Origin: Ariolimax columbianus
Lineage: Eukaryota > Mollusca > Gastropoda > Stylommatophora > Arionidae
Direction of reading: 5' to 3'
Assembly: GCA_036924085.1 (NCBI GenBank)
Contig: JAVGWX010000008.1
Span: 55,206,814 to 55,270,813 of the forward strand
Length of the DNA stretch: 64,000 nucleotides
The position numbers and the translations under genes are program-made. Within the stretch, counting starts at the first letter, position 1; every line of letters begins with the position of its first letter. Below the pieces are notes generated by a model that made no database searches, was not told where the DNA came from, and was given only the letters and a program-made list of their open reading frames with translations. This document shows positions 23,158 through 35,199 of the stretch, piece after piece.

Positions 23158-24215
23158 CACTGGTCATCCTTACTCTCTGGTCCCAAGCTACCTGATATCA
23201 GAGGCAATACTAAGTCAAGATGACTAGAGATAACTCAGGATGCAGTCACTCTGGTCTCACCTCCCTTGAGACCAGGGTATGCTTGAAAACTTGCGGGATT
23301 CGATTGCCCACGGTGTCTATTCATAACTTTGAAAGGCGAGTGCCTTACCTCTCGACCCCAGAAACCGCCAAAAGACAATGCAGAGTCTGTAGACAACCAG
23401 TTTCTCATTCCAGTCATGTAGTTTCGTCACAAAGTTAACAGCGGACGATTCATGTTCCTCGCAGACTACCCCGCTCAGTCATGCTGATAGATCTGGGGTT
23501 TGTCATTGGTGATCTCTTTCATGATCAGAGGGCCAGTACTAATCATGGTCGTTGGTTTCACTACTTCTGTCTAGCTACATCACGACTACCTCTGCCTCCA
23601 TCCCATGTTGTTAACTTGAAAATTGGCCCCGAGAAGTGCACCAATGAGGATGCTGTAACGTAGTTTTCACAGATTTTCTGCATATCTGCATAAGAACCAG
23701 CTGTCTATAGAAAATGCTAGTAATATTGATAACAAAGAGATAGTTGACTAGGTCAGTGGCCTATAGCAGTCAATGACGTAGACAACAAAAACCAGCTAGA
23801 ATCCATGACATGGATCATTGAGCAGGATGAAATGTAACGTACCAAATAACTACTACACATAATGAACACAATAGTGGATTCCGATACATGATTCCATTTC
23901 CAATATTTTCAATGATTGACTTTATGACATGAAAGTACCGTGCGAACCCGCTCGAGAGGAAGAAACATGATGGAAAGATTTTACCTTCAATGACTGTTTG
24001 CCAGTTATCGATAGCAGGGAGGTAAAATATGTATTTAATTCAATGGTAATGAAACACACATCACAAAACTCATCCATATATGATCCATCATTGGCAGCCC
24101 ACCACAGCTATAGAAATATGTATCCACATTAAGCGGTGGAAGCAGATAGAATAACACAAACAACTGGATTTAAGGGTTAAGCAGCTGTGAGGCGCTTGAC
24201 CGGAAAACAATCAAT
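23158..24215. repeat. About 1-kb diverged direct repeat, copy 1
   Basis: Aligns collinearly with 26540-27520 over about a kilobase, from CTGGTCATC...CTCTCTGG to GGGTTAAG(C/T)AG...GGCGCT, with many substitutions and indels. No coding sequence. It contains a minus-strand tRNA-like segment at 23297-23360. Confidence 0.75.
23297..23360 (-). mobile_element. tRNA-like (SINE head) segment in repeat copy 1
   Basis: On the minus strand GGGGTCGAGAGG (23348-23359) resembles an A box and GGCAATCGAATCC (23297-23309) resembles a B box, about 40 nt apart. The second repeat carries the same arrangement at 26601-26665. Confidence 0.45.
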
Positions 24216-25138
24216 TAAGAATTACAAAGTGCAACACTACAAGTAGACAGCAGATATCTTCTGTCCACTTATGTCATTGGGCGTCGTTGAAAGATGTAAC
24301 CTCCTTTGTTTCATATTTTGTTGGCAGGCAAATATCCGATGGAGACTTGTCAGGTCGATCCCTGTTACCAACTGTTAGGTAACACCTTACCTCGAGACTA
24401 AACAGTACCTCGGTACAAAATTAAACAGGCGAAAATGTTAGTTCATTTGTAAATATACTCACCTGACCAGAAGGAAATAGTATGCCCACCTGCAATTCAT
24501 CTACAAAGTTGGGGGTCTGGCCCAAACCAAACAACATGAAAGGGAGTTGCAGAGAAAAGTATGATGACTGTGACAGCTGTGTCGCTGAAACAGGTATCAG
24601 TACAAAACAAGAAACTACTATACTTATCTTTTGTATTTTTTAATTTATCTTTGTTTAAGCTGTTTTACATTTAATACAGTAAATAAATAATTGTATGTCT
24701 ATGCTTTGCAATAAATTAGACGTTTCCAGTATCTGATAATATATTTATGTTCTTTCAGCGGCAAACACGGCGCAGACGGCAGAACTCAAAGTTCTCCAGG
24801 TAGATCGGCCTGATACTGCACATTGTAGTTCCTGCATGTTGTTAAGGCCCATCATGGTGGACTCTCTAGTGATAGTCATGCATAGTGTCTCAATGGCCTG
24901 CCCCTCTTTCTGGTTACACTTGGTCTCTACATAATCGATTGAACTTGAAGTCTGTTGCTGTTCATTCTAAGGACGTGTTTGATGCATGCTAAACATTTTT
25001 TTCCCTCAAGATAGTATCTTGTTTGTCTATCTTAAATTCTTTCCAGCCAATATTCAATAATTCTCTAAGACATTTATTTTCAAATGCATTCAGTCTATTT
25101 TCAAGAGTTTATCTGAGAATCTATCTACCTATCTATCT
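24216..25138. other. No recognisable gene
   Basis: AT-rich region between the two 1-kb repeats. No RT, gag or transposase signal. Confidence 0.4.
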
Positions 25139-25525
25139 TCAGTCCGAGTGGTCTGCCGGGGTCTTTTTGTATGACAAGGACAAGAATAGCACCACTGCCT
25201 CACAGAGAGCATGTCGCAAGAGGCGACTAACTGTGTGACATGGCATAACACCAGCCATGGTTAGGTGGTTTGTTTAGAGCAGCAAAGATGGCGCCTAACA
25301 GGCTGCGGGTCTACTTTGCTCTAGTGTTTGAGTCTATTAAGATGGACTCGCACATCGGTTAACCACCTTCCGTAAGCGCTTGCCCCATCGCAGTGGAATA
25401 TTAAGCTGCTTGAGCCTAGCTCGCTAAGCAGGAAACCTTTCTCATGGCTACATCCAGCTCATACCAGAGATGGGACCTGCACAGGGGCATCCGTCCCTGT
25501 AGAAGTACAGGTCGACTAAGAACTA
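25139..25525 (+). repeat. Interspersed repeat of about 390 bp, second locus
   Basis: Plus-strand counterpart of 1820-2209. Includes GCATGTCGCAAGAGGCGACT and ends near GTACAGGTCGACTAAG. The class is unassigned. Confidence 0.65.
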
Positions 25526-26539
25526 AGAGCAGCAAAAACAACCTATATGGTTCTAAATGGTTCGCTATATGTGCTTCTAAAGTACAGCACTTACATTTGC
25601 GCTAAATTGTTGTTGTCTTCGGTATTCTGAACAGAAAAGTCATTCATTATTGAGAAACAAATGTCATTCATTTGACATCAATGTAAATATATTATTAAGG
25701 GTAACATTTTGTTATGCTACAAAATGTTTTTTTCATGTAAAGATATTCATTGCAACATTGACATTCAAACCATAGAATTAGACCAGATTATACATTTCTG
25801 TTAATCATCCTAATCCAGTTTTTGAAACAGAAAGCAGCATAGTTCTACATTGGACCAAGAAGAGTTGAAAACAAATACGGCTTTACCAATAACGACATCG
25901 GTGTCATGGTTTCGTAAACATAATACAGAACTAATATTTGGAAGTGTTTATGAGGTTGCTAAATATAATGTTTTTAAGCTAAGTTTACACATTTTAACTT
26001 TGAGCACATGAAGCAAATAATGTGTAGAATGAAGGTTAAGATTTAACATTTAGGAGCACATAGTAAAAGCTTTTAAAGGCTTTTCTCTTTTACTTGACAA
26101 GCACACCTAAATGATTTTGGTATTGATAAAATCACTGGTCTGTACAATGACATATACAATACAGGATCTACTTCGAATGATCTGTAAATGTCAGTCTTTT
26201 TACAACTACCTATGAAACGAAGTGCAAAATATTTTCAGATTTGAGAACAATCAACCTGCTTAATACTGATAAAAATTATACAGGCATAAAGCATGCAACA
26301 AAATTCATAGACAACAATTTGAATTTTGACAGAACAGTAGAACAAGAGAAGCAATATTTTGTATACGATCAGTAGCAGAGAAACAAATAGAAGTACAAAA
26401 AAGCATTTGCATGCGCTTTATAAACTAGAACTTTTTGACAAAGAGTTCAGTATTGTTGTAGTAGTAGTTAGTTGTCCATCGCAAGTGATGACGGCAACAT
26501 CATCAAATGGTTGTCTTTTCATTATAGTGAGGAAGAAAC
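25526..26539. other. No recognisable gene
   Basis: AT-rich sequence with nothing identified. Confidence 0.4.
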
Positions 26540-27520
26540 TGCGCTGGTCATCAACCTCACTCTCTGGACCCGAGCTACCAGGGGTCACTTGAAAACTTGC
26601 GGTATTCAATCGCTCACTGTTTCCGTTCATTGCTTTGAGAAGTGAGTGCCATACCTCTTGACCACAGCGACCAGAAGACATTTCTCATTCCAGTCATGTA
26701 GTTTCATCCCAAAGTGACTAATGAATGATTGGAATGTCCATGCTCCTTGAATTCTCGCCTCCACAGTTATGCTGGTGCTGAAGGGGTCTGTGCTGATGGA
26801 TCTGGGGTTTGTCATTGGCCATCTCTATCCTGATCAAAGGGTTAGTCCTGATGAGAATCATTGGTATCACTACTTCTGTCCGGCTGCAGCACCCCTCCCC
26901 CTGCCTTTGCACCTTGTTGTTTACTTGTAAATTGGCTGCCCCTTGAGAAGTGAACTAATGACGATGCTGGAATGTAGTTTTCATAGATTTTCTGTATGAG
27001 AACAGACTGCTGCGTATAGAAAATGCTAGCAATATTGACAGCAAGGTGTATTTGACTAGGCCTCAGTGGCTTACAGTAGTCAATGAAATAGAAACAAAAA
27101 AACAGGTTTGAATGCATGATGTGGTGCGTTGGAAACGATGAAATGTAATGTACCAAATAACTACCACATCGCGTAATGAACACAATGGTGGATTCCAATG
27201 CACAAATCCATTTACAATATTGTCATTGATTGCTGTTATGACATGAAAATACCATGCGAACTCGATCACAAGGTGAAAACATGTTGATGGAGCGATTTTG
27301 ATAATGCCTGTTATCGATAACGGAGGCAAATTATGAATTTGATTCGATGTAAGTGAAAAACACAGCACAATGAAACATATCGTGCACAAAAGTTATCCAA
27401 ATATGATCCATCATTGGTGACCCACCATAGATATAGTAATATGAATCCATATCGGGCAATTAAAGCAGATAGAATAACACAAACTGGATGAAAGGGTTAA
27501 GTAGCCTGTAAAGGCGCTAG
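26540..27520. repeat. About 1-kb diverged direct repeat, copy 2
   Basis: Pairs with 23158-24215. Shares GGGGTTTGTCATTGG, TAGTTTTCA(C/T)AGATTTTCTG and ATGATCCATCATTGG blocks. Includes the tRNA-like minus segment at 26601-26665. Confidence 0.75.
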
Positions 27521-27726
27521 ACTGGAAACCTCAAACATTATTATACAGTATTAGAAACTTATTAAATGTGTAGAATAAATAGGTATGGATGGAAAAGACA
27601 AAAATGATACTCAGTATCCTATACTGAGAGCAAACTGCCACAGCAATATCTGGCAGGATCTATTCATCATATGTAAAACAGAGTGTGAGACAAGGATTAG
27701 AACTGTTCCCCCAGTCTGTAAAACAT

Positions 27727-27790
27727 TTTATTATCATCATCATGTAGTATGTTCTTTCTAGAATGACAGCCGATTTTTAAGACACTCGAT
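27727..27790 (-). mobile_element. Short 3' end of the LINE family found at 48497-49640
   Basis: ATCATCATCATGTAG and TAAGACACTCGAT match 48503-48553 in the same relative order, so this is the ATG-tailed 3' end of that family. It directly abuts the family A fragment starting at 27792. Confidence 0.55.
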
Positions 27791-27791
27791 T

Positions 27792-29169
27792 AGACGAAAG
27801 CATACTAAAGAAACTGTACACTGGAAGAGTGAGACCAGTTCTCGAGTATGGCATTGCGGCATGGACAACAGCAGCAAAGGCGAACTTCGATAAAGTTAGC
27901 AAACTCCAAAACCAAGCCATGAGAGTTATAACAGGAGCATGAAGTCAACGCAAATTGTAGAACTTGAAAAGATTACAAAACTACAATACATGACCGATAG
28001 AAGAGACTGCAGAGCCCAGCTGCAGTCAGAGAAACTCCGAAGACTGACTGACCATCCAATGCACCAGAGACTAAACAATTTGGGAAATGGGAAACTAAAG
28101 CGGAGAAACTTTGCAGAAATAGCCAAAGCAAAGATGCACGAAGATCCCATAAACGCACTAACAACACCAAAGCTCATCACTACTGTACGAAAACCTACCT
28201 GGAGGCAGGATATATTTCCAGAGGTGGTAGAAAATACACCAGGTATTGGAAACAAAAACTGCCAGACTGAAAAAGAAAGGAGAGATACTACCCTAAGCTT
28301 TACATCGAAAAACTACCCAAGCATGGACTGGACCCATGCATACACCGACGGCTCTGTAACAAACACTGCACAGAACGGAGGGGCAGGAGCATTCCTGAAC
28401 CTACCAAACGGCAGAAAAATAACACTGTCATTCGCTACTGGTAAGTATACAAGCAATTTCAGAGCGGAGGCAGAGGCACTGAGGGCGGCAGTGGAAGAAA
28501 TGGTGACGCATAAAGAGAATGAAAGCCATATAGTCCTGCTTACAGATGCTCTCGCCGTAGTCACAGCGCTAAAAAGCCAGAAAAACACTGAGCTTAATGA
28601 CTTAAGAGCAGCACTCTGCAAACTCTGCCAGCAGTCCGCACCAAAAAGGGTAGTGGTACAGTGGGTCCCATCACACTGCAACATCCAAGGCAACGAGGAG
28701 GCAGACAGACTGGCAAAAAAAGGCGCAAGACTACCACAAACATATACTAGTATGACGCACGAAGAGTCAAAACGGCTTGTCAAAGCCAGATACATGACCA
28801 AATGGGAAACCGAACATACTGGTTACACCAAAAACGATGCATATTACCAGCTGAACAGAAAAGAGCAGGTCGTTGTCTTTAGACTTCGCACTGGCCACAA
28901 TAGACCGAGGTACCGCCTATTCAACAAATTAAAGATAGGTGGAACCGACGAATGCCCGTGTGGTACCGGGAAAATGACCGCTGAACATCTGCTGCAGAAC
29001 TGCCCGACATACGAGGATCAGAGAGAGCAGATGTGGCCATCACCAGTGGAACCACAAGACAAGCTCTATGGCAGTGTCGACAGCCTCAGGATGACCGCCG
29101 CTTTTTTCGAAAAAATAATGGTTACTGTCTGACTGCGTACGAAGAAGAAGAAGAAGAAGAAGAAGAAGA
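27792..29169 (+). mobile_element. Family A LINE, 5'-truncated, with intact RNase H frame
   Basis: Begins in the RT thumb and ends at a long GAA tail (29141-29169). A one-base loss in the ACAGG-AGCATG stretch near 27938 separates the first 147 bases from the main frame. No target-site duplication was found. Confidence 0.9.
27939..29132 (+). CDS. Family A LINE RNase H / Cys-rich tail protein fragment
   Basis: 397 codons open to a natural TGA. RNase H catalytic positions: Asp137 (YTDGS), Glu177 (FRAEAEAL), Asp203 (LLTDALA), Asp256 (GNEEAD). A CPCG...H...C motif lies from residue 339. RNase H in I-type non-LTR elements removes RNA from the RNA-DNA hybrid. The first ATG is only the first in-frame one. 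The natural protein is a polyprotein that begins upstream, so this is an incomplete ORF of a truncated copy with no endonuclease or RT palm. Confidence 0.75.
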   Translation: MKSTQIVELEKITKLQYMTDRRDCRAQLQSEKLRRLTDHPMHQRLNNLGNGKLKRRNFAEIAKAKMHEDPINALTTPKLITTVRKPTWRQDIFPEVVENTPGIGNKNCQTEKERRDTTLSFTSKNYPSMDWTHAYTDGSVTNTAQNGGAGAFLNLPNGRKITLSFATGKYTSNFRAEAEALRAAVEEMVTHKENESHIVLLTDALAVVTALKSQKNTELNDLRAALCKLCQQSAPKRVVVQWVPSHCNIQGNEEADRLAKKGARLPQTYTSMTHEESKRLVKARYMTKWETEHTGYTKNDAYYQLNRKEQVVVFRLRTGHNRPRYRLFNKLKIGGTDECPCGTGKMTAEHLLQNCPTYEDQREQMWPSPVEPQDKLYGSVDSLRMTAAFFEKIMVTV

Positions 29170-29172
29170 CAG

Positions 29173-29522
29173 GGAAGAAGCACTACAGAAGAGATATTTA
29201 ATTTAAGACTGCAATGCAAGAAATATCTGGAACAGCAATATACATTGTATCATTTGTTTGCTGATTTCAAGAAGGCGTTTGATAGGGTATGACATAAAGC
29301 GCTATGGACAACCATGAGGATGTATAAGATCAACAGAAATATTATAACGGTCCTTGAACATCTGTATGACAAGGCGTCCACCACAGTTCTTGTGAATGGG
29401 AGGTGTGGAGACTGGTTTCGCACATTAGTCGGTGTGAGACAGGGTTGTACACGATCCCTAACTCTGTTCAAAATATTCTATGAGGGAATAATGAGCGAGG
29501 CACTTGGAGATCACGTTGATAC
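29173..29522 (+). mobile_element. RTE-like reverse transcriptase fragment
   Basis: STEEIFNLRLQCKKYLEQQ, then LFADFKKAFDRV, ASTTVLVNGRCGDWFRT and VGVRQGCT..LTLFKIFYEGIM give RT palm blocks in order. A TGA replaces the Trp after FDRV. It is sandwiched between two oppositely oriented family A pieces. Confidence 0.8.
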
Positions 29523-30493
29523 TCTGCCCCTCCGTTCTGTGTTGTGTTTGTTACAGAACCGTCGGTGTATGCATGGGTCCAGTCCATGCTTCGGTAGTTT
29601 TTCGTTATGAACCTCAGGGTTATGTCTCTTCTTTTGTTTTCAGTCTGGCAGATCTTTTTTCCAATACCTGGTATATTTTCTACCACCTCTGGAAATATAT
29701 GCTGGCTCCAGTTAGGTTTGCGTGTGGTAAGGATCAGCTATGGTGTTGTTAATGCATTCATAGGGTCTTCGCTCATCTTTGCTTTGGCTATTTCTGCAAA
29801 GTTTCTCCTCTTTAGTTTCTCATTTCCAAAATTATTTAGTCTCTGAGGCATTGGATGGTCTGTCAGTCTTCTGAGTTTCTCTGCTTGTTGCTGGGCTCTG
29901 CAGTCTCTCTTCTGTCGGTAATGGATTGCAGATTTGTAATCTTTTCTAGTTCTACAATTGGGGTTGACTTCATGCCTCCTGTTATAACTCTCATGGCTTG
30001 GTTTTGAAGTTTGCTAATTTTGTCAAAGTTCGCCTTTTACTGATGTGGTCCATACCGCAATGCCATACTCGAGAACTGGTCTCACTCTTACAGTGTACAG
30101 TTTCTTTAGTATACTTGCGTCTGCTCCCCAGTTTGTGCCATCAAGTTTCCTGATGATTGCCATTCCTTGTCTTGCTCTCATTCGGTTTCTCTCGATCTGA
30201 CTTTTCCATGTCATGCGCCGGTCAAATGTGACTCCCATGTAGTTTGGGTTGTCGTTTGGCCGCAGGTATTTGCCGTTAAGACTTATTTTGGTGTTTTGGG
30301 GTTTGTTTGAAAGCGAGAATATCGTACATGTTGTTTTTTCCTCGTTTATCTTGACCAGCCATGAGTTCACCCACTCCTCCAGCGATGATAGGGCCTGCTG
30401 CATCCGATTACTTGCTATGGTGAGATTCTTTTCAGAGGTCCACATAGCCAGATCGTCTGCAAACATGGAGCTGTGGACTCTTCTTGGTATATT
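29523..30493 (-). mobile_element. Family A LINE middle fragment, inverted, truncated at both ends
   Basis: On the minus strand it runs from just upstream of MFADDLAMWTSEKNL (30466) through the RT thumb to the start of RNase H (TDGSVTNTTQNGGA, near 29523), where it stops abruptly. The best open frame is 30023-30466. A frameshift near 30036 (AAKANF region) separates the rest. Confidence 0.85.
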
Positions 30494-30713
30494 GGTAGTG
30501 TGTAGGAATCACGGTGGAGGCTGGAATTTTTTTTACGTGGATCTTCTTGTAAAAATTCACCCGATCTCTGGGTAGTGAGATCGGACTTCCGTGTTCAGTG
30601 TCGAGCACGTTAAAAACTCCCTGGCAGTTGGAAATCGGAAAGAGTAGGATTAAAGGCCGTTGCCCGGATAAAATTGAAGTTAAAATCTACACAAATTATT
30701 TGTACCTCTTCTC
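30494..30713. other. Unassigned sequence
   Basis: Contains GTGGATCTTCTTGTAAAA and GGACTTCCGTGTTCAGTG blocks that look repeat-derived, but there is no second copy in this window for comparison. Confidence 0.3.
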
Positions 30714-30812
30714 GGGTGGTTTGTTAAGAGCAACTAAATGGCGCTTAACTGACTGCGGGTCTAATTAGCTCTAGTGTTTGTATTTATTAAAATGGTCTCG
30801 CACATCAGTAAA
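30714..30812 (+). repeat. Partial copy of the 390-bp interspersed repeat
   Basis: Matches 25263-25361 (GGTGGTTTGTT..AGAGC, GCGGGTCTA, GCTCTAGTGTTTG, CTCGCACATC). Confidence 0.7.
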
Positions 30813-30821
30813 CACTACCCC

Positions 30822-30896
30822 CCAAGAAACTGGTTGTATACAAACTCCGTAGAGTCGTCTTAACCAGTTTAAAGACGTTAAGTTAAGTTAAGTGGA
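30822..30896 (+). mobile_element. CR1-like LINE extreme 3' end with TTAAG tail
   Basis: AACTGGTTGTATACAAACTC and AACCAGTTTAAAGACGTTAAG match the 3' ends at 11840-11902 and 22506-22577. Only the last 75 bases remain, and the tail leads straight into the following satellite. Confidence 0.75.
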
Positions 30897-31500
30897 GTGG
30901 AGTGGATTGAAGTGGAGTGTGGATTGAAGTGGAGTGGAGTGGATTGAAGTGAAGTGGAGTAAAGTTGAGTGGAGTCGAGCCGAACCTTGCAACGTCAAGT
31001 TACGTTAAGTTAGGTGAAGTATGTGGAGTGAAGGGGAGTGGAGTCGAGTTGAGTCGAGCCGAGCCATGCCACGTCACGTTACGTTAAGAGGAGGGGAGTT
31101 AATTGAAGTGAAGGGGAGTCGAGTTGAGTCGAGATGAGCCATGCCACGTCACGTTACGTTAAGTTAATTTAAGTTAAGTGGAGTGGAGTGGATTGGATTA
31201 AAGTGAAGTGGAGTCGAGCCGAGCCATGTCACGTTACGTTAAGTTAATTTAAGTTAAGTGGAGTGGAGTGGATTGGATTGAAGTGAAGTGGAGTCGAGCC
31301 GAGCCATGTCACGTCACGTTACGTTAAGTGGAGTGGAGTGGATTGAAGTAAAGTGGAGTCGAGTGGAGGTGAGTCGAGCCATGTCACGTTACGTTAAGTG
31401 AAGGGGAGTTAATTGAAGTGAAGTGCAGTCGAGTGGAGTCGAGCCGAGCCATGCCACGTCATGTCACATTACGTTAAGTTAAGTGGAGTGGTGTGGAGTG
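30890..31500. repeat. GGAGT/TTAAG-type satellite array
   Basis: Five-base words (GGAGT, GAAGT, GAGTC, GTTAC, TTAAG) build higher-order units containing GAGTCGAGCCGAGCCATG, then (A)CGTCACGTTACGTTAAGTTAA, repeated about seven to eight times. It begins exactly where a LINE TTAAG tail ends. Confidence 0.85.
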
Positions 31501-31509
31501 TTTATAAAC

Positions 31510-31985
31510 AGGTTTTGATCTTTACTATGTCCATTTACGGCTAAAAAAAATAAACGAAGATACATAGTGGAAACGTGTAAAGATATAGAAAACCTACAGC
31601 AACAAGGCAGAGAGAGAGAAACCTTTAGGGCAATAAGAACACTGGCAAGGGAGTTTCCGAGTATACCGAGATCAACAAGCCGTTGTCTTAGTATCTGGGC
31701 AAACATCAGATTGGTTTGCAGTACAAAAGGGAGTACGACAGAGATGTATCCTCTCACCTTATCTGTACAACATATATGCGGAATCTATAATGAGACATGT
31801 TCGAGATGACGTGAATATTGAAATGTTCGACCCATTTCCGATTGGGGGGTACGAGATTCCAGAGTTACGATACGCAGATGACACAGTGATACTATCAGGA
31901 AGTGCAAAAGGGCTACAGCAGCTACTTTCAGCTATTCCTACATGCTGTTGCAAACCGCTACTGAACGCCCTTTCCGGTGCACAGA
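31510..31985 (+). mobile_element. LINE RT fragment with YADD box
   Basis: ENLQQQGRERE linker, then SGQTSDWFAVQKGVRQRCIL, LYNIYAESIMRHVRDDV and RYADDTVILSGSAKGL. A frame change near 31780 joins the two halves. It ends before the thumb. Confidence 0.8.
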
Positions 31986-31997
31986 AGAGTGATATTA

Positions 31998-32057
31998 CTT
32001 ATGGCGGGCATACAACAACAACAACAACAATAACAACAACAACAAAAACAACAACAT
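31998..32057. repeat. ACA-rich microsatellite
   Basis: (CAA)n with ATA interruptions, possibly the tail of the preceding LINE fragment. Confidence 0.8.
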
Positions 32058-32530
32058 GATGTTGTGCCTTTTGAAGTCAGGATGTCGGCTCTTTCATTGT
32101 TATAAACTAACTATACAGGAGCCGTGGTTACAAGAAATGCTTTCTTGGCATGGATCAAGTCACACACTTGACTCTAACCCTTTTCATGTAGCCGTAGAAA
32201 CTTATTCACTTTTCTAATCGTGTTTACTTACTCTCAACTCTATCAAATCATATTCTTATTAATAACTGTACCTGTACCTCGCTTAGTGTTAGTGAAGTAA
32301 ATGGGGCGAGTACGGGAGTTGGCCACTCCACCTCATAAAAAGCTGAGGAGAAGTACAGTGAAGTCTGTAACACTTCAACCTCGACAGCAGAGAGTCCTTC
32401 ATGATTACCTTTTCCTTTTCTTGCTAAAACCAATTACCTCGCATCCTTTTTAACACCTGTACCAATTAAGTCATTAAACAATATACATCTTTCTTTCCTT
32501 CCTTTTCATTTATTCCTCTTGCCTGTCTTT
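32058..32530. other. No recognisable gene
   Basis: Nothing identified. Confidence 0.35.
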
Positions 32531-32592
32531 GTCTCTCTCTCTCTCTCTCATTTACACTCTCGCTCTCGCTCTCTCTCTCTCTCTCTCTCTAC
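32531..32592. repeat. CT microsatellite
   Basis: Two (CT)n blocks separated by a short interruption. Confidence 0.85.
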
Positions 32593-35199
32593 ACCTTGGT
32601 CTTCTTGTTTCTCTGTACTCTCCACAATCAATGCTACCAACTAATGTGTGACAAACATGAACTCCAATGTCCGCCGCCCACTACCAGTTAAGGAACATCA
32701 CAAAATGCACAAGGGAGTAAAGCTCACGAACAAAAACATGCCTTGAACACCTGCCAACCGTAGCGACAATCCGTTTGAACAAACTTGATTATGTCAAGGA
32801 AAGAATGTCAGAATATAAACACAGCCAACTCGCTGTTTTTATTCATGGATACATCAAATAATTCAAATATACTGCAGTCGGAGATGTTGTGGTAGAAACT
32901 TCCCTATAAGAGGGCTCAGCTTTTATGAGATGGGGGTAGCCAGTTCCCTTCCTTGCTATCTTGACTTACAATATCACGGATATGTAAATTTATTTCCATA
33001 TCAGTCATTATCGCCAGGGCTGAGGTACTGGAATCTTCATTCTTCTGATACACACACCATACACTGGCCAATGCGTCATGATACCGCCCAAACGGATACA
33101 GTCTGGAGTGGAAAAGGGCAAGTCTTCTCCACAGACTCAAGAAAGGCAAACCTCTAATCAAACTAAACACTTCAGCTTTTGTGAGAAGCAATACCTGTCC
33201 CTCTCTCATTTTTCCTAACAGTAAATCGGGTACTCATTTACAGCTAGGTTGGCTGGAACAAGTTGCAACCGGAGAGAAGCAGCTTCCCCCCCCCCCCAAA
33301 AAAAAACAACGTTGCATCCTACGCTCTCTATGTACATATGCTGTGGTCTTGTTTCCTTGAACATGGGAATCACACTTTTTCTTCTGCTAATCTCATGGAA
33401 TAATCATTCCTTCGTGGTTGTACGCTCACAGATCTATTTAATTGTTTTCTTGTAAGTAAATGATCAATGTTTTGTTATTATCATTGTCATGCTTATCATC
33501 ATCATCATCTTCTATCAGCTTGTGTCGGTAGAAGGCGAGGGGAGGAGATGCAGTTTAATGTCGGGTGCCATTTTCGTCGCTGATGTTATTCACATTCAGT
33601 GATTTCAAACGTGGTAGGGGACATAACTAAACAAATACACAAAATAAAAACATTAAGAGTTATCCCATCATAAAAAATTTGCGTGAGAGGTTCTGGCTTG
33701 GGCATCTCCCCTCTTTATCCAGGTACAACCTAGAACGAGTGAGCTATGGCCCTACACCAGAACCACATGGACGTGTACATTGGCATCTGTACACTGAAGG
33801 CGATAGGTGTTAATTATCCACCCGACCAAATTTCTCACGCTTGTTGTCGTCCTCGTGCACGACATATGGGGAGGAACAACTCGCGACCCCAGGCGCTCGT
33901 CGGCGACGATTGTGACAGCAAAGCCGTGCTTATCACAAGAGCTGAACCTTGGACCTTGACCGGCGTCGAAGTCATGGAGCGAACTAGACAAGTAACTGGC
34001 AGAAGACAACACTGGCTGCTCCTGTAGCTGTTAATAGTAAAGTTATAGTTAACATATATGCTGATGCCTGTTTAAGCTACCTCTGTTCTGGTAACAGCGG
34101 CTCGCATATTGTTTTCAAAAAGGAATTTAATAATATCCATATAATGTAAATAAATTTTAGAAATTGCCCAAGAGTAAAGTTTGTATAGTATGCTGCATTA
34201 AACACACCCTTAACTATTAGAAATATTAGCTTTATTTTAATGTGATTATTAAATGATGTATAATATTGTGATGCATTTATTACATCCCTTTCTTTTCAAT
34301 TCATTGCCCTTGTGGCGAAGTAATTATTGTCCGTGTAAATACAGTTCACTACTAGGTCGTGTAACTTTTATCTAGCTATCGAAGATCTGTGCTGAGAGTT
34401 GTTTATGGTCAAGCGTGCTTATATTGTGTGTGTGCTACTTTCAAATTGTTGGATTTAATGAGACGTTAGCAAAGGTATGGAGACTTTTTTGTTTGTAAAT
34501 TTCTCTAACATCCCATCTGTAGATTGTTAATCTTATTGTACATATTCATATTTCAAACTGTACATTTTTTTAAAACAGGACACCCGTCACCATCATTATA
34601 ATCACACTAATCATATGGAGGAATCTTGCATGTTCATTACTGGCTGAATAAATGTAGAAGTAATATTCATAACATAACATCTGAAATACGTAAATATTAA
34701 ATCGAACCTTATTCCAGTGTATGTTTGTTTCTTGTTTATTTTACCAGACGCACAAGATGCTATATTCACGAATGTAAACAAACAGATGCTAAAGTACACA
34801 TTCCTAAAGTCCAGGTATTGATAAATCTGCTCTTTGCTGTCAGTCTGTGTACATATGGTTTATTCGAGTAATGGTACTATTAACATACACCAAATGGAAA
34901 GCCTGGTAATGTAGTAATACATACCTTATTATTTTAAACATACCTTCACGCACACATGCACATATTGCTTTGCGTGTGTGTGTACGTGTGTGTACAACTG
35001 TGTAAAGTCCTTCAGTATTGACAGATTTCCAAGACTTAGTAATACTTCCTACGTACTGTTCATACTGGCTTTTAAAAATGCAGCTCTAAAATTGCTTGCA
35101 TAACCCCTTTGTTTGGTTCTGTTGCTGTTGATTCAGCCATTTAGCAACTACATACTCAGTAGGAGTTTAGCTTGTTTGTTAATGTCAGTGTGTGCAAAC
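32593..35199. other. Long stretch without a recognisable gene
   Basis: Contains SINE-like blocks at 32928-32960 (AGCCAGTTCCCTTCCTTGC; similar sequence at 3492 and 14231) and at 33231-33285, and a C/A homopolymer junction at 33286-33307. ORFs at 32916-33209 and 33746-34027 lack domains and overlap each other's complements, so I treat them as chance. 34030-35199 is AT-rich. Confidence 0.4.

Noticed and set aside
23158..27520. LTR retrotransposon with 1-kb LTRs
   Set aside because: The interior has no gag, protease, RT or integrase. No TG...CA ends or primer-binding site were seen. Kept only as an unclassified repeat pair.
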